64,000 nucleotides of DNA from Saururus chinensis (GCA_035235625.1 CP141147.1:4143001-4207000); one strand, 5' to 3'. Shown: positions 49,932 through 62,605, numbered from the stretch's first letter. Made by a program: numbers and translations. Notes: a model not told the origin generated them from the sequence alone.

Positions 49932-51893
49932 CTCTATCCTTCCTCTCTCTCCTCCCTCTCTCCTCTCTCTCTCTCTCCTCCCTCTTTCTCTCTCCACCCT
50001 CTCCTCTCTCTCCTTCCTATCTCTCCTCACTCTCTCCCCTCTCTCTTCTCTCACTCTCTTTCCCCACTCTCTCTCCTCCCTCCCTCCACCCTTTTCTCTC
50101 TGTCTCTCCTCTATCTCCTCTCTCTCTCCCTCCTCCCTCTACCCTATTCTCTCTCTCTCCCCCTCTCTCTATTTTAATTTTTTTTTAAAAATAAAAAATA
50201 AAAAAATATTAGCGACGTATATGCTTATACGTTGCTAATACTAAGGGTATTCGCAACGTATATTCTATACGTCACTAATACGCATGGGTATTAGCGACGT
50301 ATAGCGATATACGTCACTAATACGTAAGGATATTAGCGACGTACAGGCATATACGTCGCTAATACATTTTTATTTTATTATTTTTAATTAATTTTTAAAT
50401 AAAAAATAAAAATAAATAATATAAAAAAATTTCCTCTCTCTACCCTTTCTCCCCCCTCTCTCTCTTCTCTCTCCTCTCTCTCTCCACCCTCTTCTCTCTC
50501 TCCTCTCTCCCTCCACCCTCTCTCTCCTCTCTCTCTCTACCGTCTCTCCTCTCTCCTCTCTCTCTCTACCCTCTCTCCTCTCTCCTCTCTCTGTCTCTCT
50601 CTACCATGTCTCCTCTATGCTCTCTCTCCTCTCTCTGTCTGTCTCTACCCTCTCTCTCCACCCTCTTCTCTCTCTCTCTCCTTCTTCTCTCTCTCTCCTC
50701 CCTCTCTCTCTCTCTACCCTCTCACCTCTCTCTCTCCCCTCTCTCTGTCTCTCTCTACCCTCTCTCTCCTCTCTCTGTCTCTCTCTACCCTCTCTCTCCA
50801 CCCTCTTCTCTCTCTCTCTCCTTCTTCTCTCTCTCCTCCCTCTCTCTCTCTCTCTCCTCTCTCTCTACCCTCTCTTTACCCTCTCTCTCCTCTCTCTCTC
50901 CACCCTCTTCTCTCTCTCTCTCCCTCTCTCTCCTCCCTCTACCCTCTCTCGTCTCTCTCTCCCTTCTATCTCTTCTCTCCTCTCTCTCCTCCCTCTACCC
51001 TCTCTCTCCTCCCACTCTCTCTCCCTCTCTCTCTTTCTCTTTCTCTCTCTCTCCTCTCTCTCTCTCTTCGATCCCTCTCTTCACACTCTCTTTTAATATA
51101 AATTATATTTTAAAATTAATAATAAAATTTAAGAAATAAATATATTATATATAAATAGTAAAAGTTTAATCTATTATTAACACTAGTTTTTATTAAAAAT
51201 TTAATATTTATTTATTGTATATACAAATAATAAATATTAAATTAAAAAATATTATATTTAGGAAGTTTATTATAATTTTTTTAATATTTATTTATTAAAT
51301 AAAATTAATTAATAAAACTATTAGCGACGCTTGTCAATAAGCGTCCCTATTAGAAATAGTATTTGCAACGCTTATTTACAAGCGTCGCTAATAATTCAAA
51401 ATTTTTATTTTTAATTCATAACTATTAGTGACGCTTTTGTAAAGCGTTACTATTGAAAACACTATTAGCGACGCTTAAGAAAAACGTCGCTAATAGTTAT
51501 ATATTTTTCTTTTTTTATTTAAAAAATTTATCTTTTAGAGACGCTGTTTTATAAGCGTCGCGATTGCGAACACTATTAGTGACGCTTACGAAAAGTGTTG
51601 GTAATAGTTATATTTTTTTCTTTTTTTATTTAAAATATATATCTTTTAGTGACAGTTGTTTAAAGTGTCGCAAATAGAGGAACTATTAGCGACGCTAATA
51701 ATTAAGCGTCGCTAATATTATTAGTATTAGAGACGCTTTAATCTAAGTGTCGCTAATATATGACTATTAGTGACGTATACGAAAATACGTCGCTAATAGT
51801 TCATGTTTTTTGCGACACTTTTTTATTCTTCGCAAATGGTTATTTTTAGCGACACTTAGTTATGCGTTGCTAATACTACATTTTGTTGTAGTG
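49845..51893. mobile_element. CACTA-type element relic, right end only
   Basis: It ends ATTTTGTTGTAGTG at 51893, the right-terminal sequence of the intact element at 47022. Dense AGCGACGY inverted words cover 50205-50370 and 51320-51880. Pyrimidine tracts of 330 and 660 bp (49845-50172, 50430-51090) show it lies opposite to the purine tracts of its relatives. The left terminus is missing. It is followed directly by a Gypsy RT fragment, so it inserted there. Confidence 0.75.
50430..51090 (-). repeat. Pyrimidine (CT-rich) tract, about 660 bp
   Basis: Nearly pure C and T on the plus strand with CTCTACCCTCTCTCC units repeated many times. The Ser/Leu-rich frames in it are artefacts. Confidence 0.95.
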
Positions 51894-52050
51894 TTAGGAT
51901 TTCTATTGTTTTCTAGATGGGTACTCAAGGTATAACCTAGTAATTGTGTTTTCGGGGGATCAAGAGAAGACCACCTTCACCTGTCCATTTGGTACATTTG
52001 CTTATAGGCATATGCCATTTGGTTATTGTAATGTTCTTGCAATGTTTTAA
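51894..52050 (+). mobile_element. Ty3/Gypsy RT fragment
   Basis: Close to 1014-1145: the same RT stretch (TTTTCTAGATGG, ACTCAA..TATAAC, GATCA.GAGAAGACCACCTTCACCT) continuing slightly further to GGTTATTGTAATG. It is a broken fossil of the same family as the left-edge relic. Confidence 0.75.
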
Positions 52051-52750
52051 TGTTACATTATGTTCATATTTGTCAATATGATTGATTAATTTTTATAAGT
52101 TTCTAGGGTCGATTTTTTTGTTCCTCATTTTATAAGTGTCTCAATAATTTATCCTTCTGCTTAAACAACGTGTGGTTCGACAACCCTTAATACTTATCCT
52201 CGTATAATTGCTTTGTACACTTGTAAATGGTTTAATTATAAATGATCAATGCCTGATATGTGGTTGATTGATAGCACATTTTATTTAGTTTTATTTATAG
52301 ATTCTATGTAGTTGAGGCCATATCTTATAGTCTTTATCTTTCTACGATAATCGAACTAGAGACAATATGGTGATTTGCTAATTAGTAGATGGATATTAAA
52401 CTATCAAAATCAATGGGTATGTGCAATATTTTTCCATTACATTTTGTCATAATTAGATGTATATCCATATGTACTTTATGAACTTTTGTGCTTGTACGTG
52501 CTATAGGCATAACATATACCTGTGAAGGTCCACTTTTCACACCTTGACTACCCAAATGCTCGCGGAGCTCATACGATGAGACATATATAGAGTATAGTCA
52601 CCTCAGTTTACATTGAGATGAAGTGTTATTATATTATTTTGCTTAATATTTATTATTTGAATATATAATATATAATAAATATATATTAAAAAAATAAATT
52701 AAATAATTTTAAAAAAAATTAAAATTTTATTCAATATTTATTATTTTAAT
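52051..52750. other. No gene seen
   Basis: AT-rich sequence between the Gypsy fragment and the next purine-tract relic. No terminus of the following CACTA relic can be placed here. Confidence 0.45.
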
Positions 52751-54124
52751 ACAGAATATAGAATTAATTAATTAAATTCCCCTAACTTCTCCCCACTCTT
52801 CCTCGGAGCTAGGGCTCACGCTCATGCGCGTGAGTGAGAGAGTGCGAGAAAGAAGAGAGAAGAGACATGGAAGAGAGAGAGAGGAGAGAAAGAAAGAGGA
52901 GAGAGATAGAGTGAAAAGAGAGGAGAGATATGAGAGTGTAAGATGAGAGGAGAGAGTGAAGAGAGATAGAAGAGAGAGAGAGAGTGAATTGACAGAGAAG
53001 AGAGAGAGGAGAGAGAATAAAAGGAGAAAGACGAGATAAAGTGTGTGAGAGAGAGAGATGAGAGAGAGTGAGAGAGAGATAGAGTAGATGCGAATAAGAA
53101 ATTTAATAGGGGCAAAAATAGGGAGAGAGGGAGGGTCGTCGGACTCCTATGGGAGGTGGAGAGGGGAAAGAGCATGAGAATTTTATTATATTTTAAAAAT
53201 AGTAAAAATAAAATAAAATAAAAGGTATTAGCGACGCATAAGAATATGTGTAGGTATTAGCAACACGAACTCATATATATTGCTAATACCTAATACCTAG
53301 TGTATCAGCAACATATATACCTATGCATTGCTAATATATTTTATATAGTTTTTATAATTTATAAAATTTAATATATAACAAAAATCCTAAAAAAATAAAA
53401 TAAATTCCCATGTTCTCTCCCCCTCCTCAGAGTCGTGGCTCATGCTAACGCTTGTGAGAGGGAGGAGGAGAGAGAATGGAAAGAGAGAGGAGAGGGAGGA
53501 GAGCAGAGAAAGAAGAGAGAGAAGATAGAGAATGGAGAGAGAGGGTGGAGAAAGGGGAAGAGATGATATGAGAGAGAGAAGAGAGAGTGGAGAGAGAGAG
53601 GAAATAGAATAGAGAGTGGAGAGAGAAGATAGAGAGATGAGAGGGAGAGGGAATGTGAGAGAGAGAAGCGAGAGATTGGAGAGAGGGAAAGAGGGGGAGA
53701 GGGAGAGGAGATAGAGAGAGGACAAAGAGAGGAGATAGGGAGAGAATATGAGAGAGAGAAGAGAGAGCATGGAGAGAGAGAAAGAGGGGGAGAGAGGGAA
53801 TGAGAGAGAGATAGTGGATAGGGAGGCGAGAGAGAGGAGAGAGGATATCGAGAGGGAGAGAGAGGAGAGATAAGATAGAGAAGGGCGAGAGTGGAGAGTG
53901 AGAAAGAGGAGGAGAGAGAAGGAATGAGAGAGAATAGAGAGAGTGGAGAGAGAGAAAGGGGAAGCGAGGAAAAAAATATTATTTGCAACGCTTAATAAGT
54001 GTTACAAACGGTTAAAAAAATTTAAATAAATGATCTTGTGATGTTTCCCAAGAAGCATCGCAATTAAAAACATTTATGTGACGCTTGATTCGAAGAATCG
54101 TAAAAATAATAAAATTTACATGCA

Positions 54125-54830
54125 CAGACAAAATTTTGCCCGAGGGCTTTATTCATAACCCCCTCTGCGTCTCCGCCACCGCCCCTAGCTTTGCCCTTCC
54201 CCTCCCCCCTCTTCTTCCACTTTTCCCAGTACCTCTTCCCCCTACGCCTTCCGACTCCACTAGTGCCTCCCCTCAGCTCCTCCACTACCCCTAGCTCAAC
54301 TAGCGATACCCCCTCTTCAACACCACCCCACTTTTTGCTCCACTGACGTCCTTGCCTCCCCCCCCCCCCCCCCCTTCCATTTTTTCTCGGCCCTCTTTCC
54401 CCTATGAGCCCCTAGTTCAGCTAGTGCCCCTGGCTCCACCAGTGTACCCCCGGATTCGCCGCCACCGTTGGTGGCTCCCCCCCCCCAATCCACTGCCCTC
54501 GGGGCCGGTGGAGGAGAAAGTGGCGCCGGATTTAGGCGCTAGCCCCCCTTGTCCTCTCCCCGATTACCCCCTTCCCTGTTGTCCCCTATTCTCTGTTTTC
54601 CCTCTTTCCACTGCCTCATCGGCTCTGAGGGAGGAGAAAGTGATGCAAAATCTGGCTTTGCCACCTGATTCTGGTGCCACCCCTTTTTCTCCCCCCCCCC
54701 CCCCCCCCCCCTCCCCCAACTCCCCCTCTCACCCATTTTCCCCCCTTCGTCCCTGCCCTCCCCCTTTTGCAGCTACTGTAGGAGGGGCATGGGACTCCGA
54801 TGGTCCTCTTTGTTTGTTTTTTTTAAATTA
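54125..54830 (+). other. C-rich island of the third CACTA relic
   Basis: AAAATTTTGCCCGAGGGCTTTATTCATAACCCCC opens about 700 bp of C-rich sequence with runs of C. Same position and style as the islands at 36062 and 45725. No recognisable protein. Confidence 0.5.
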
Positions 54831-55026
54831 GGTTATTAGTGCTGCTTTTAAACCGTTGCCAATAAGTGATAATATTATTTTAAAATTTTTCTCTATTAAT
54901 GATGCTGTTAAAAGTGTTGCTAGGAAGGTTTTTACTATTTTCATCCTTATTAGCGATGCTTTTTAAAGCATCACTAATAAAAATATTTAATAATTTTTTA
55001 AATTATTTTTGTAATTAGCAATGCTT

Positions 55027-56195
55027 AATCGTTTATAATTAAACCCTTTGTAAGTGTACAAGGTAATTGTACTAGGATGAGTATTTAAGGGTTGTTGAAC
55101 CTCAGGGACGAATGAATTATTACTAAATATAAAGAGGAATTTACAGATTGAAAACTAAAACAACTTAAACTTTAATGAAGTAAAGGAAATGAATCAACTA
55201 GTTTAAAAACAAGAAATTAATATGATAGAATTTACTTAGGAAATCGAATCCACTATAGAACCATAACAATTCCTTAACTTTTAATCTAAATCTAGTGTGA
55301 ATATGAGCAAGTATTCTCAGCTACAAGCTATAATTACTTCATAAAGAATCATTAATTAACTTCCATGGCATGAACTATCTTCGACAATAGCACGAATCAT
55401 CTATACTAAATAGCTATAGGCATGACCCGTCTAATCTTAGTATAACTCATCCAAGTCCTTAATTATCTGAACCATAAAATTATTGCATGACCATCTCATC
55501 TAAATCACAGAAATTAGAATTGATGCAAATATCAAAACCACATCAATCTATCATCTACAAGACAATAAATCAACATAGATTTGTATAAACATGAAAAGCT
55601 CTTCCATTAAAAAGGAAATCCTTATCATACAATTGTCATAATTCACAACAGAGATCTAAATTAAAAAGAAAAGAAATTGAAACATATCTATAGCTTCATC
55701 AACTCCTAAGTAAAAGAAAAGTTTAGCCTTCCATTGTAGAAGAAATCACTTGAATCTCCATTGAAATCTTTAAGTTCTTCTCCATCTTCTTCTTCCTTCT
55801 TCTCTTCAGAAAATCTACTTGCTAACCTCCAATTTCGAGTCAAATATGTCTTTATATAGGCATAAGAACCATAGGAAAGAGTTGTATATGAAAAGGACTC
55901 AAAATTGGGTGAAATAAGGAAACTGAGCGTTATGCCGCTCGAACGCCCTGCATTCCCGTTCGAACGCTTGAACTGAAATTTCTTCAAAAACACGTTCTAC
56001 CGATCGAACGGTAAGTGACCCCGTTCGAACACCAATAAAGAATTATGCAAAATAAGCCAATTTAATTCAAATTACCATAGAAGTTTTTTCTAACCTAATT
56101 AAATTTAATTTCTAATTATTTAACCTATATTAACTCTTAAATGAAACTAGACAGTAAAATAATTAAGGGTAAAATAAAATATAAATTATACTTAT
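55027..56195. mobile_element. Uncharacterised 1.17-kb insertion in the CACTA relic
   Basis: It is bordered by the direct repeat CAATGCTT (55019-55026 and 56196-56203), and the CACTA subterminal words resume on both sides. Content is AT-rich with GTAAGTGTACAAGGTAATTG and TTGAACCTCAGGGACGAAT near the left end, a word set I associate with non-coding LTR-derived sequences in plants. Its right part has four CGNTCGAACG-type words. The minus-strand frame at 55706-55993 has no recognisable domain. Family not assigned. Confidence 0.45.
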
Positions 56196-56608
56196 CAATG
56201 CTTTTAAAGGCATCGCTAACATTTTATAATTTATTTTTTCTTATTTGCAAAGCACAAAAAAATATCGCTAATAAATTTTTTTTAAAATTATTTATATTAG
56301 CTACATTTTAGAAACCGTTGCCAATAATATATTATAAGTGATGGTTTAAAATAAGAGTCGCTAATACTATATTATTAGCGATGCTTTTAAAAGTATTGTA
56401 AAAAATTTAATATTAGCGACAAAAAAAAGTTGCTAATAGAAGTACTATTAGCTACGCTTTTTCATATGCGAGGAAAATAAGTAGTTGCATGGGACATATT
56501 GCGATGCATTTAGGGAAATTTTTAAGCGTCACTAATAGTCATTAGTAATGCTTTTAGGACTATTAGCGATGCTTAAAAGCAATACTAATAGTCCTTTTTC
56601 TTGTAGTG

Positions 56609-59365
56609 AGTGGGTAGGTTAATTTTGTGAGAGGGAATTTAAACATTTAACACTTATGGCTTATCTTGAATGATATGGAGAAGCAAACTACTCACAAGCT
56701 ATGAGATTTGCAATGGTGAGATGATACATCCATGCCAACTAGGTACCCTCTTTGCACCTAAAATTTTCTACTTTCAAAGCCATTTCCGATCATGGAAAAT
56801 GACATCCAAACAAACCCTTAGATTCCAGAATAGTCCTTTTGATTATAGCAACATATACTGTGAGATCTAAAAAAAATTATAATATTATTTGTTTTAATTG
56901 CGTGATGGTTTAGTTTATTATGAATTTTATTAGTCTTGCTTTGAATCTTAAGGTAAACCATTAGTGCCTTGCATAAACTACATATTACCACACTAATTAT
57001 TGCAATTTCTATACATTTCCATGTATTAAGGAGGTGGGCCCAACTTTTAGACCCACTACCATCCTTGTCGTCATTGTGCCAAATCCTTAGGCCGCCAACC
57101 TTCATTTAAAATATTAGATGGGTTTGGGCCTTGTCACATTAATTTTGGACTATTTCCTAAGGTGGGTTTCATTTGTTCTATTGTTGGACCCATGCAAGCC
57201 CACTTACTTGCCCACTAGTATAAGTAGTCAAATTGGCCCATTCCTTCATTAGGGGGTGGCTGAGATTTTCAAGGGTTTATTATGTTCTACCCTCTCTCTA
57301 GAAGTGAAAACTTCATCTAAGGTAAGTCAAGCAATTTAACTTCATGATTTTTTATGCTTCTACCTTCAATCCCATGTTCTTCTTGCTTGCATTTGATTTC
57401 ATCCAACATTCTTTCTTGTACCCATGATTTAGAACCCTAGATTCTTGTCCATTGTTTATAATCTTGTGTTTTTTATTTGGCATAAGGAAATGATTGATTT
57501 GTCTTTTATTAGTGATTTTGAGCCTCTATTTAGTAGAGGTGAAGTTTTTGCTTAGGGCCAAGGTGACCTAATTTGTTGGTTGGGGACCCTTTGATTTTGG
57601 AAGAGATTGAATGGAGCATCTACTAATTTGAGGTAAAAGGCTTTTGTTTGATGAAGTTTATCTTAATTTAACATCATGAATTGTGTATGTTGAATCATGT
57701 TCTTACAACATGTTGGATGTGTAGGCTTACATCTTCTTAAACATGTGTTTTGATGGTGTCTTAACATGAATAGCCATGAGTTATGTTGGATCTATCATGT
57801 CTAGAGTATAGATGATGTTTATTTGAAGTTTCGTTTGGTTTTGATGGAAGATGAGACTCATTTTATTCAAAAGAAATTATGTTTTTAGTGTTTCTCGGCA
57901 CGATTGATCGATCGCCTTTGAGCATTGATCAATTGCTTGATGAACTATCTTTGGAATTTATAAAGACCAATCAATCATCAGGAAGGCGTGATCTATCGCT
58001 AAAATGACTTTTTGTGATTTCGGAAGGACTGATTAATTGCTCAAGTGAAAAATGATTTTTATGCTTATCTGTAAGCCAGATTTTGAGGGTTCTACCATGT
58101 CTCTTACATGTAATTAGTAAAGAATTATCAAACTATGATATAAATGCTTGCACACATGTCATGTTAATCATATATGAACCATGCTCCATGTACTTTAGAC
58201 TTTTTTCAAACATGACCACTTATGTTTATACATAATTGTGTTTATATATATGACCTTATTATCCATGTGTAAACAATGTCACATGCACGATAAGGTTGTC
58301 TATTGGTATGAATACTTATGCTTGAATACACTTAACATTATTTAAGTATGACTTATATCGTATAGATCATGAAAATGATTTGCTAACCATGTTTAATCAT
58401 AGTTAGTCATGATATTTTATAGTTTTTTCGATTAGTTGTGTCGGGGATTTAAATAAATTAGTTTTTCATCTGAAAGAGTAGGGTTTTCTATCCGAAAGCG
58501 CAGAGTTTTCTATACTAAAAGGTTAGGTTCATCTTTCCCGGGTTGAGAAAAGCAGAATGCTACAATGTGAACACTAAATGAGACTTCTAGAGTGAGCTTT
58601 TGGCCGGTTTGTCCATGTGCATGGACAAACCAGGGGCATTTTCTATTTACAAGATTGCCAACTGCTTTTGGTGTTTCCTGCTTAGGAATACCTATAAGCA
58701 GGTATTAAGTATATTCGAATATTGGGATTTCTCTATCAATAATTTATGGATTATTATGATGCTCCATTACATAGGTTTTGTATATCAATTATGATGTTTA
58801 TTCACACAAGTTTTGTATATAGATTATGATACTTATTTACACAAGTTTATGTATAGATTATGATGTATGATTAAGATATTGCACGGGATCTTAGGTATAA
58901 GGGATTTGACATGCTCTTATTATTTTAACACTGGTATTGCACTAGGATTATGTTATATATCTTGGGATATGATATATGGTGTTAATATGAGCCCTATGTT
59001 AAAAAACTCTTACTATGCTAAACTCACCTATTTGCTTTGTTTTATTTTAGGGTATCCCTATGGGATCCTGTGTGGTTGTGCAACCCAAATGCTCAGGATG
59101 ACTTGTTTTGCAAGCATGATGGAGATTAGATGGATGTAGAGCATGGGATAGTTTGCCTATTTTAGGATAGTTATTAGCATATTTATGATGCAACTATGAT
59201 ACTAATATTACTTTGTGAGAGAGTCTTCCTTTTAGTAGCATGGACTTATTTTTTTTTCTTTTTTTCTTAAAGGGTCGAGATCCCTTATGATTATAAGCTT
59301 ATATGTAGGTCTGGAGAATGATTAATTAATTTTATTAAAAAAATTTATCTTTCGGTAATTATTTT
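56609..59365. other. No recognisable gene; possibly a long LTR-like segment
   Basis: A TGTGAGATCTAAAAAAAATTATAA start near 56858, GATCGATCG-type words near 57905 and the tail style around 59080-59300 (GATGGAGATTAGATGGATGTAGAGCATGGG) recall long Gypsy LTRs. However, I see no paired end or target duplication. A local tandem duplication (TAGGTTTTGTATATCAATTATGATG...) lies at 58760-58865. No frame is convincing. Confidence 0.35.
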
Positions 59366-59507
59366 TGCATAAAGCCGGTGTTGTATACTTTGATCTAGCC
59401 AGAGTTTGCACAAGAACTCATCTCAATACCCTTATCATTCCATTTTTATCAAGTTTAGGTCAAAGGGGCATGGAGGAGGAGCGACAATATACTTTCATAT
59501 TAAAGTA

Positions 59508-59631
59508 CTCCCTCCATCACATATTAATAACTCAAATTAGAAAAATAATACTCCCTCCATCCTATATTAATAGCTGTATTTATTTCATTTTAAAAACTAA
59601 ATCAAGCTCCTAATATAGGACGAAGGGAGTA
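59508..59631. mobile_element. Stowaway MITE (79 bp) beside a half copy
   Basis: 59551-59629 starts CTCCCTCCATCC and ends with its complement GGACGAAGGGAG, flanked by TA on both sides, the Tc1/mariner Stowaway signature. Directly upstream, 59508-59548 repeats the left half (CTCCCTCCATCACATATTAATA) without its right end. A second Stowaway therefore seems to have landed in, or replaced half of, an earlier one. Confidence 0.85.
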
Positions 59632-60960
59632 ATCTTTATTAAATGGTAAGATTCACAACTAAGAGAATAAAAAATAATTTCTAATTCTAGGTTTTTTTAC
59701 CAACACCAGTATTTCCCCCCTACTATTTCATCATTGCCCCCTATCACTTGCACACCCCTATAAAATAAAAAAGATTACTCATGCATTACCCTTTTTTTTT
59801 CTTCACTTCATGATAGCTAAATGGGGTAGCCATGCTGAAACGACCACACTGGCCTCCACGGGTTTGGCAAAACATGGCCATGGCAACTGACTAGGGCCAG
59901 CTACGGCCAAAGCAATGGTGTCTAGCTGGCCAGAGCCAGCATTGGTCGTGGCTAGTAGCTAACCATGAGCGTCTAGCCGTGTCCAGCGTTTGACCGTGAC
60001 TAGCGGTGGCCATGACCAGAAGCATCTCCATTAGAAGATTTGTGTAGCTCCCAGAATATTTATACTTCTCCATCAGGCCAAAAGCTTTTTGCAACTCAAC
60101 CCCAATACTCTTTTCATTATCTCCATCTGGTCTCCAGCAGCCTTGTATGGAATCACAATCCTCTTGGGTGAGGGCTTGCTTTTTCAGGCATTGTGGGTGG
60201 CTCTCAGCTTACACCCAACAATCAAAAGGAGGCCTCTCTTTGGTCAAGTAGTGATATAGGGATGGATTGATGGGATAGACGACATTCAACAAATCTAGCA
60301 ATAGGTGCTTACAACTTTCATTTCTTACAAATTTTAATGAAAATTTACTAAGAAAGAAGTACTCCTTTCTTCAATATCTAAGAACAAATTAGAACTATGA
60401 CTTCCATAAAATAGAAATTTTTATACAAGTCATAATTGCTTATAAGGTCGATCAATTGCTTTAGCTACCATGATGATTTTACATGGGCTCGGGCAAGGTG
60501 CTGATCGCTCAACAAAAAATTATGCATTTTCTTCTTGCAATCTCATTGCTCCATGTAGATTAAAGCTAAGAGGGGTGGCTACCAACGAAGAAGTGGGTGG
60601 ATTTGATGGGTACATGGAAATCGGAATCAACGAGGAGAGTCATGTAGAAATTTGGCCGGAGTATTTCGTGTGAGTATATAAGAGACATGCTACTCGATCA
60701 GAACCAGAGACCGTCCTCCCGCTAGCACTGATCTATCTAGACTTGCTTCCAACAGAGAGAAAGAAAGAGACTTGGTCTGGCCGGCAATGGCTAGCATCTG
60801 GCTGTGATGTTAAGGACAGCTCTGGCAAGACCTAGCCATAGCCGGCATGGTAGCAGCATCTAACACGGCTCTTGTAAGATCTGTGTGCATGTAAAAGGAA
60901 AAAAAAGTCATCGCTTTCGGCCACCAGCTGCCGGCACCGGAGTATTAGTTGGGGAAATAC
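59632..60960. other. No gene seen; CTAGCCA/TGGCTAG-rich spacer
   Basis: Repeated words of the type GGCTAG, GGCCAGC and CATGGCC cover 59830-60020 and 60775-60945 in both orientations, hinting at a degenerate repeat. Open frames in it have no family likeness. It is the 3' side of the BAHD gene. Confidence 0.45.
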
Positions 60961-60970
60961 GCGTGCTTTT

Positions 60971-61032
60971 TCAACTAGCCAGCCCACTTAAACGAATCAA
61001 CTAGAATCAACTAGCCAGCCCACTTAAACGAA
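60971..61032. repeat. 26-bp direct duplication downstream of BAHD gene
   Basis: TCAACTAGCCAGCCCACTTAAACGAA occurs at 60971-60996 and again at 61007-61032, with 10 bp between the copies. Confidence 0.9.
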
Positions 61033-61140
61033 GGCAAATAGAGCTATTAATATGGGATACTTTTTATTCTTAATATAGTTATTAACTTGAGACATCTGCC
61101 AAGTATTTGGGCATGGAGAAACTAAAGTAGAAGAAGTGTT

Positions 61141-62427
61141 CTAAGAAGCGAAAGAAAGAAGCTCTGGGTCACACTCCAACTTGTCCATCCTTTCCTTTTC
61201 CATGTTCACCCAGACTTCCATGCCACCACCCGTTCTCGTATCCATTAAAATAATCAAGTTCTTGCCAGGCAGTGGTCCACAGGTGATCCACTCAGGCTTC
61301 CCCCAGCCAAAATCAACCTCATACAGAGGAAATCTGCACCAGCTACTAAATAAGCAAAGATCAAAGTTACTCCCGGAATATCTCTTGGTGGCAGCCCTGA
61401 TGGACTCAAGATACTTGTCGACCCTGTCTTCCCCTTGCAAGCATGTTATGTACTCGTCATCTATCTTCCTGATCGCCTCATTCAGCTGCCCCTCTGTGCA
61501 CCTCTTTAGCTCTTCTTCTTCATGGCAGTTCCACTCCTCAATCCCTTGTGTCATCACAAATGAAGCAATATTTCCTAGCGCTTTGTCGGACAATGGCGGC
61601 TTCCTCCTTGTCCGAAGGTTTACGGTAAGTCCACATACGTTTGCTCTCTCGGCGCCGAATTCATCACGCATGGCCCGCATGAAGCATCGCCAGAAGAGCC
61701 CCGCCACGGCCTCGAACCGTGTGGGCTGCCGGTCGTCACGTCTGAGTCTGAGGGTGGCGATTTTTTCCGAGCTCAACACAAACCTTCTGGTGACAATACC
61801 TCCCGTTGCCTTGTAGGACAAGTTTGTCTCCGATATGGGAAGTTCCCACGGGGGGAAGAGCGGTGCCGCCCAGTAGACGCTCTGTTGGGCAGCTTCCGCT
61901 GCCCGCCCTCCTTGAGCCATGGTAGCCCAACTGTTGAGAAATGTAGCTAGCGTTGAGGCATCAGCGATTTTATGGTAGATGGTCACGCCCAGTGCGAGGC
62001 CTCCACAGGCGAACATGGTGACTCGAACAGCCAGCAGTACGTTCTTAGCAGGAGGGTGTGGGAGGAAGTGGGGTAATGCCTCCACATTAATGGGCTCACT
62101 GATGTAATCTGTCAGCTTGTCCATGACTCGGCCTTCTGAGTATTCTGCGCCTTCATCGTTGCAATCGACGACCAATCCTTGTTTCAGCCTTCCGGCCAAG
62201 GGATAGAAGTGTGATAGGCATTGGGAGAGAGACTCCCTCAGTTGATGGCATTTCTGGGCATGATCAGAAACGCTTTTGCCACCGTCATTGGAGTAGAAAA
62301 GAATGAGAGGCACCAACTCCGGGGGTGCAACCTGATCTAGTAGAGAGAGTTTCAGAGTTTTCAAGTGGGGAGGCGTTGGAGAGGATGGTTTTAAGCTTTC
62401 GGTAGAGATGAGCTGGTATGGAGCCAT
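61141..62427 (-). CDS. BAHD acyltransferase (vinorine-synthase-like clade)
   Basis: Encodes 428 residues in one uninterrupted exon, close to the usual BAHD length of 430-460. BAHD enzymes transfer an acyl group from acyl-CoA to an alcohol or amine of a specialised metabolite, in the cytosol. The catalytic HxxxD motif is HKIAD at residues 152-156, with the general-base His 152 and structural Asp 156. The structural DFGWG motif is at 372-376. The N-terminal YQLIST...LKLSLLDQ, the conserved YPLAGR and the NLRTRRKPPL block fit the clade of vinorine synthase and alkaloid or alcohol acetyltransferases. The substrate cannot be read from sequence. No break is visible. A TATA box lies 60 bp upstream, and a truncated paralogue lies at 48666-48990. 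Confidence 0.95.
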   Translation of the reverse strand: MAPYQLISTESLKPSSPTPPHLKTLKLSLLDQVAPPELVPLILFYSNDGGKSVSDHAQKCHQLRESLSQCLSHFYPLAGRLKQGLVVDCNDEGAEYSEGRVMDKLTDYISEPINVEALPHFLPHPPAKNVLLAVRVTMFACGGLALGVTIYHKIADASTLATFLNSWATMAQGGRAAEAAQQSVYWAAPLFPPWELPISETNLSYKATGGIVTRRFVLSSEKIATLRLRRDDRQPTRFEAVAGLFWRCFMRAMRDEFGAERANVCGLTVNLRTRRKPPLSDKALGNIASFVMTQGIEEWNCHEEEELKRCTEGQLNEAIRKIDDEYITCLQGEDRVDKYLESIRAATKRYSGSNFDLCLFSSWCRFPLYEVDFGWGKPEWITCGPLPGKNLIILMDTRTGGGMEVWVNMEKERMDKLECDPELLSFAS

Positions 62428-62482
62428 GATTGAAGCAGAAAACGGAGATGCTTTTGTCCTGTTCTATGGTGAACACGAGACC

Positions 62483-62492
62483 TGTATATAAA
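62483..62492 (-). promoter_or_regulatory. TATA box of the BAHD gene
   Basis: On the minus strand TACTTTATATACAGG lies about 60 bp before the ATG, giving a leader of roughly 25-30 nt. The same words stand at the same place before the truncated copy at 48777, which supports function. Confidence 0.75.
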
Positions 62493-62605
62493 GTAATACA
62501 AGTCTTTCGCTTCCTTGCCATGAACAAACACGAGACCTGCCTTTTGTTTCATTATCATATTTTATGTTCAGCAGATTCTCGTTCCTTTCTGGTGAGTAAA
62601 CATAC

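Larger units (their letters stand above)
52751..56608. mobile_element. CACTA-type element relic, right end at 56608
   Basis: It ends CCTTTTTCTTGTAGTG, the CACTACAAGAAAA terminus typical of En/Spm. Subterminal AGCGAYGC words cover 54835-55020 and 56200-56600 and are more decayed than in the other copies. Purine tracts lie at about 52836-53055 and 53455-53968. Each is preceded by a related module (TCGGAGCTAGGGCTCACGCT, CAGAGTCGTGGCTCATGCT), so the module was duplicated. A C-rich island lies at 54125-54830, and a 1.17-kb insertion at 55027-56195 interrupts it. The left terminus is not recognisable. Confidence 0.65.

Noticed and set aside
60470-60673. 67-residue frame near the BAHD gene
   Set aside because: No family likeness, no splice or codon support, and degenerate repeat words nearby.
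61181-61816. 211-residue plus-strand frame over the BAHD gene
   Set aside because: It is the shadow of the minus-strand gene, which carries all family motifs. The plus frame resembles nothing.
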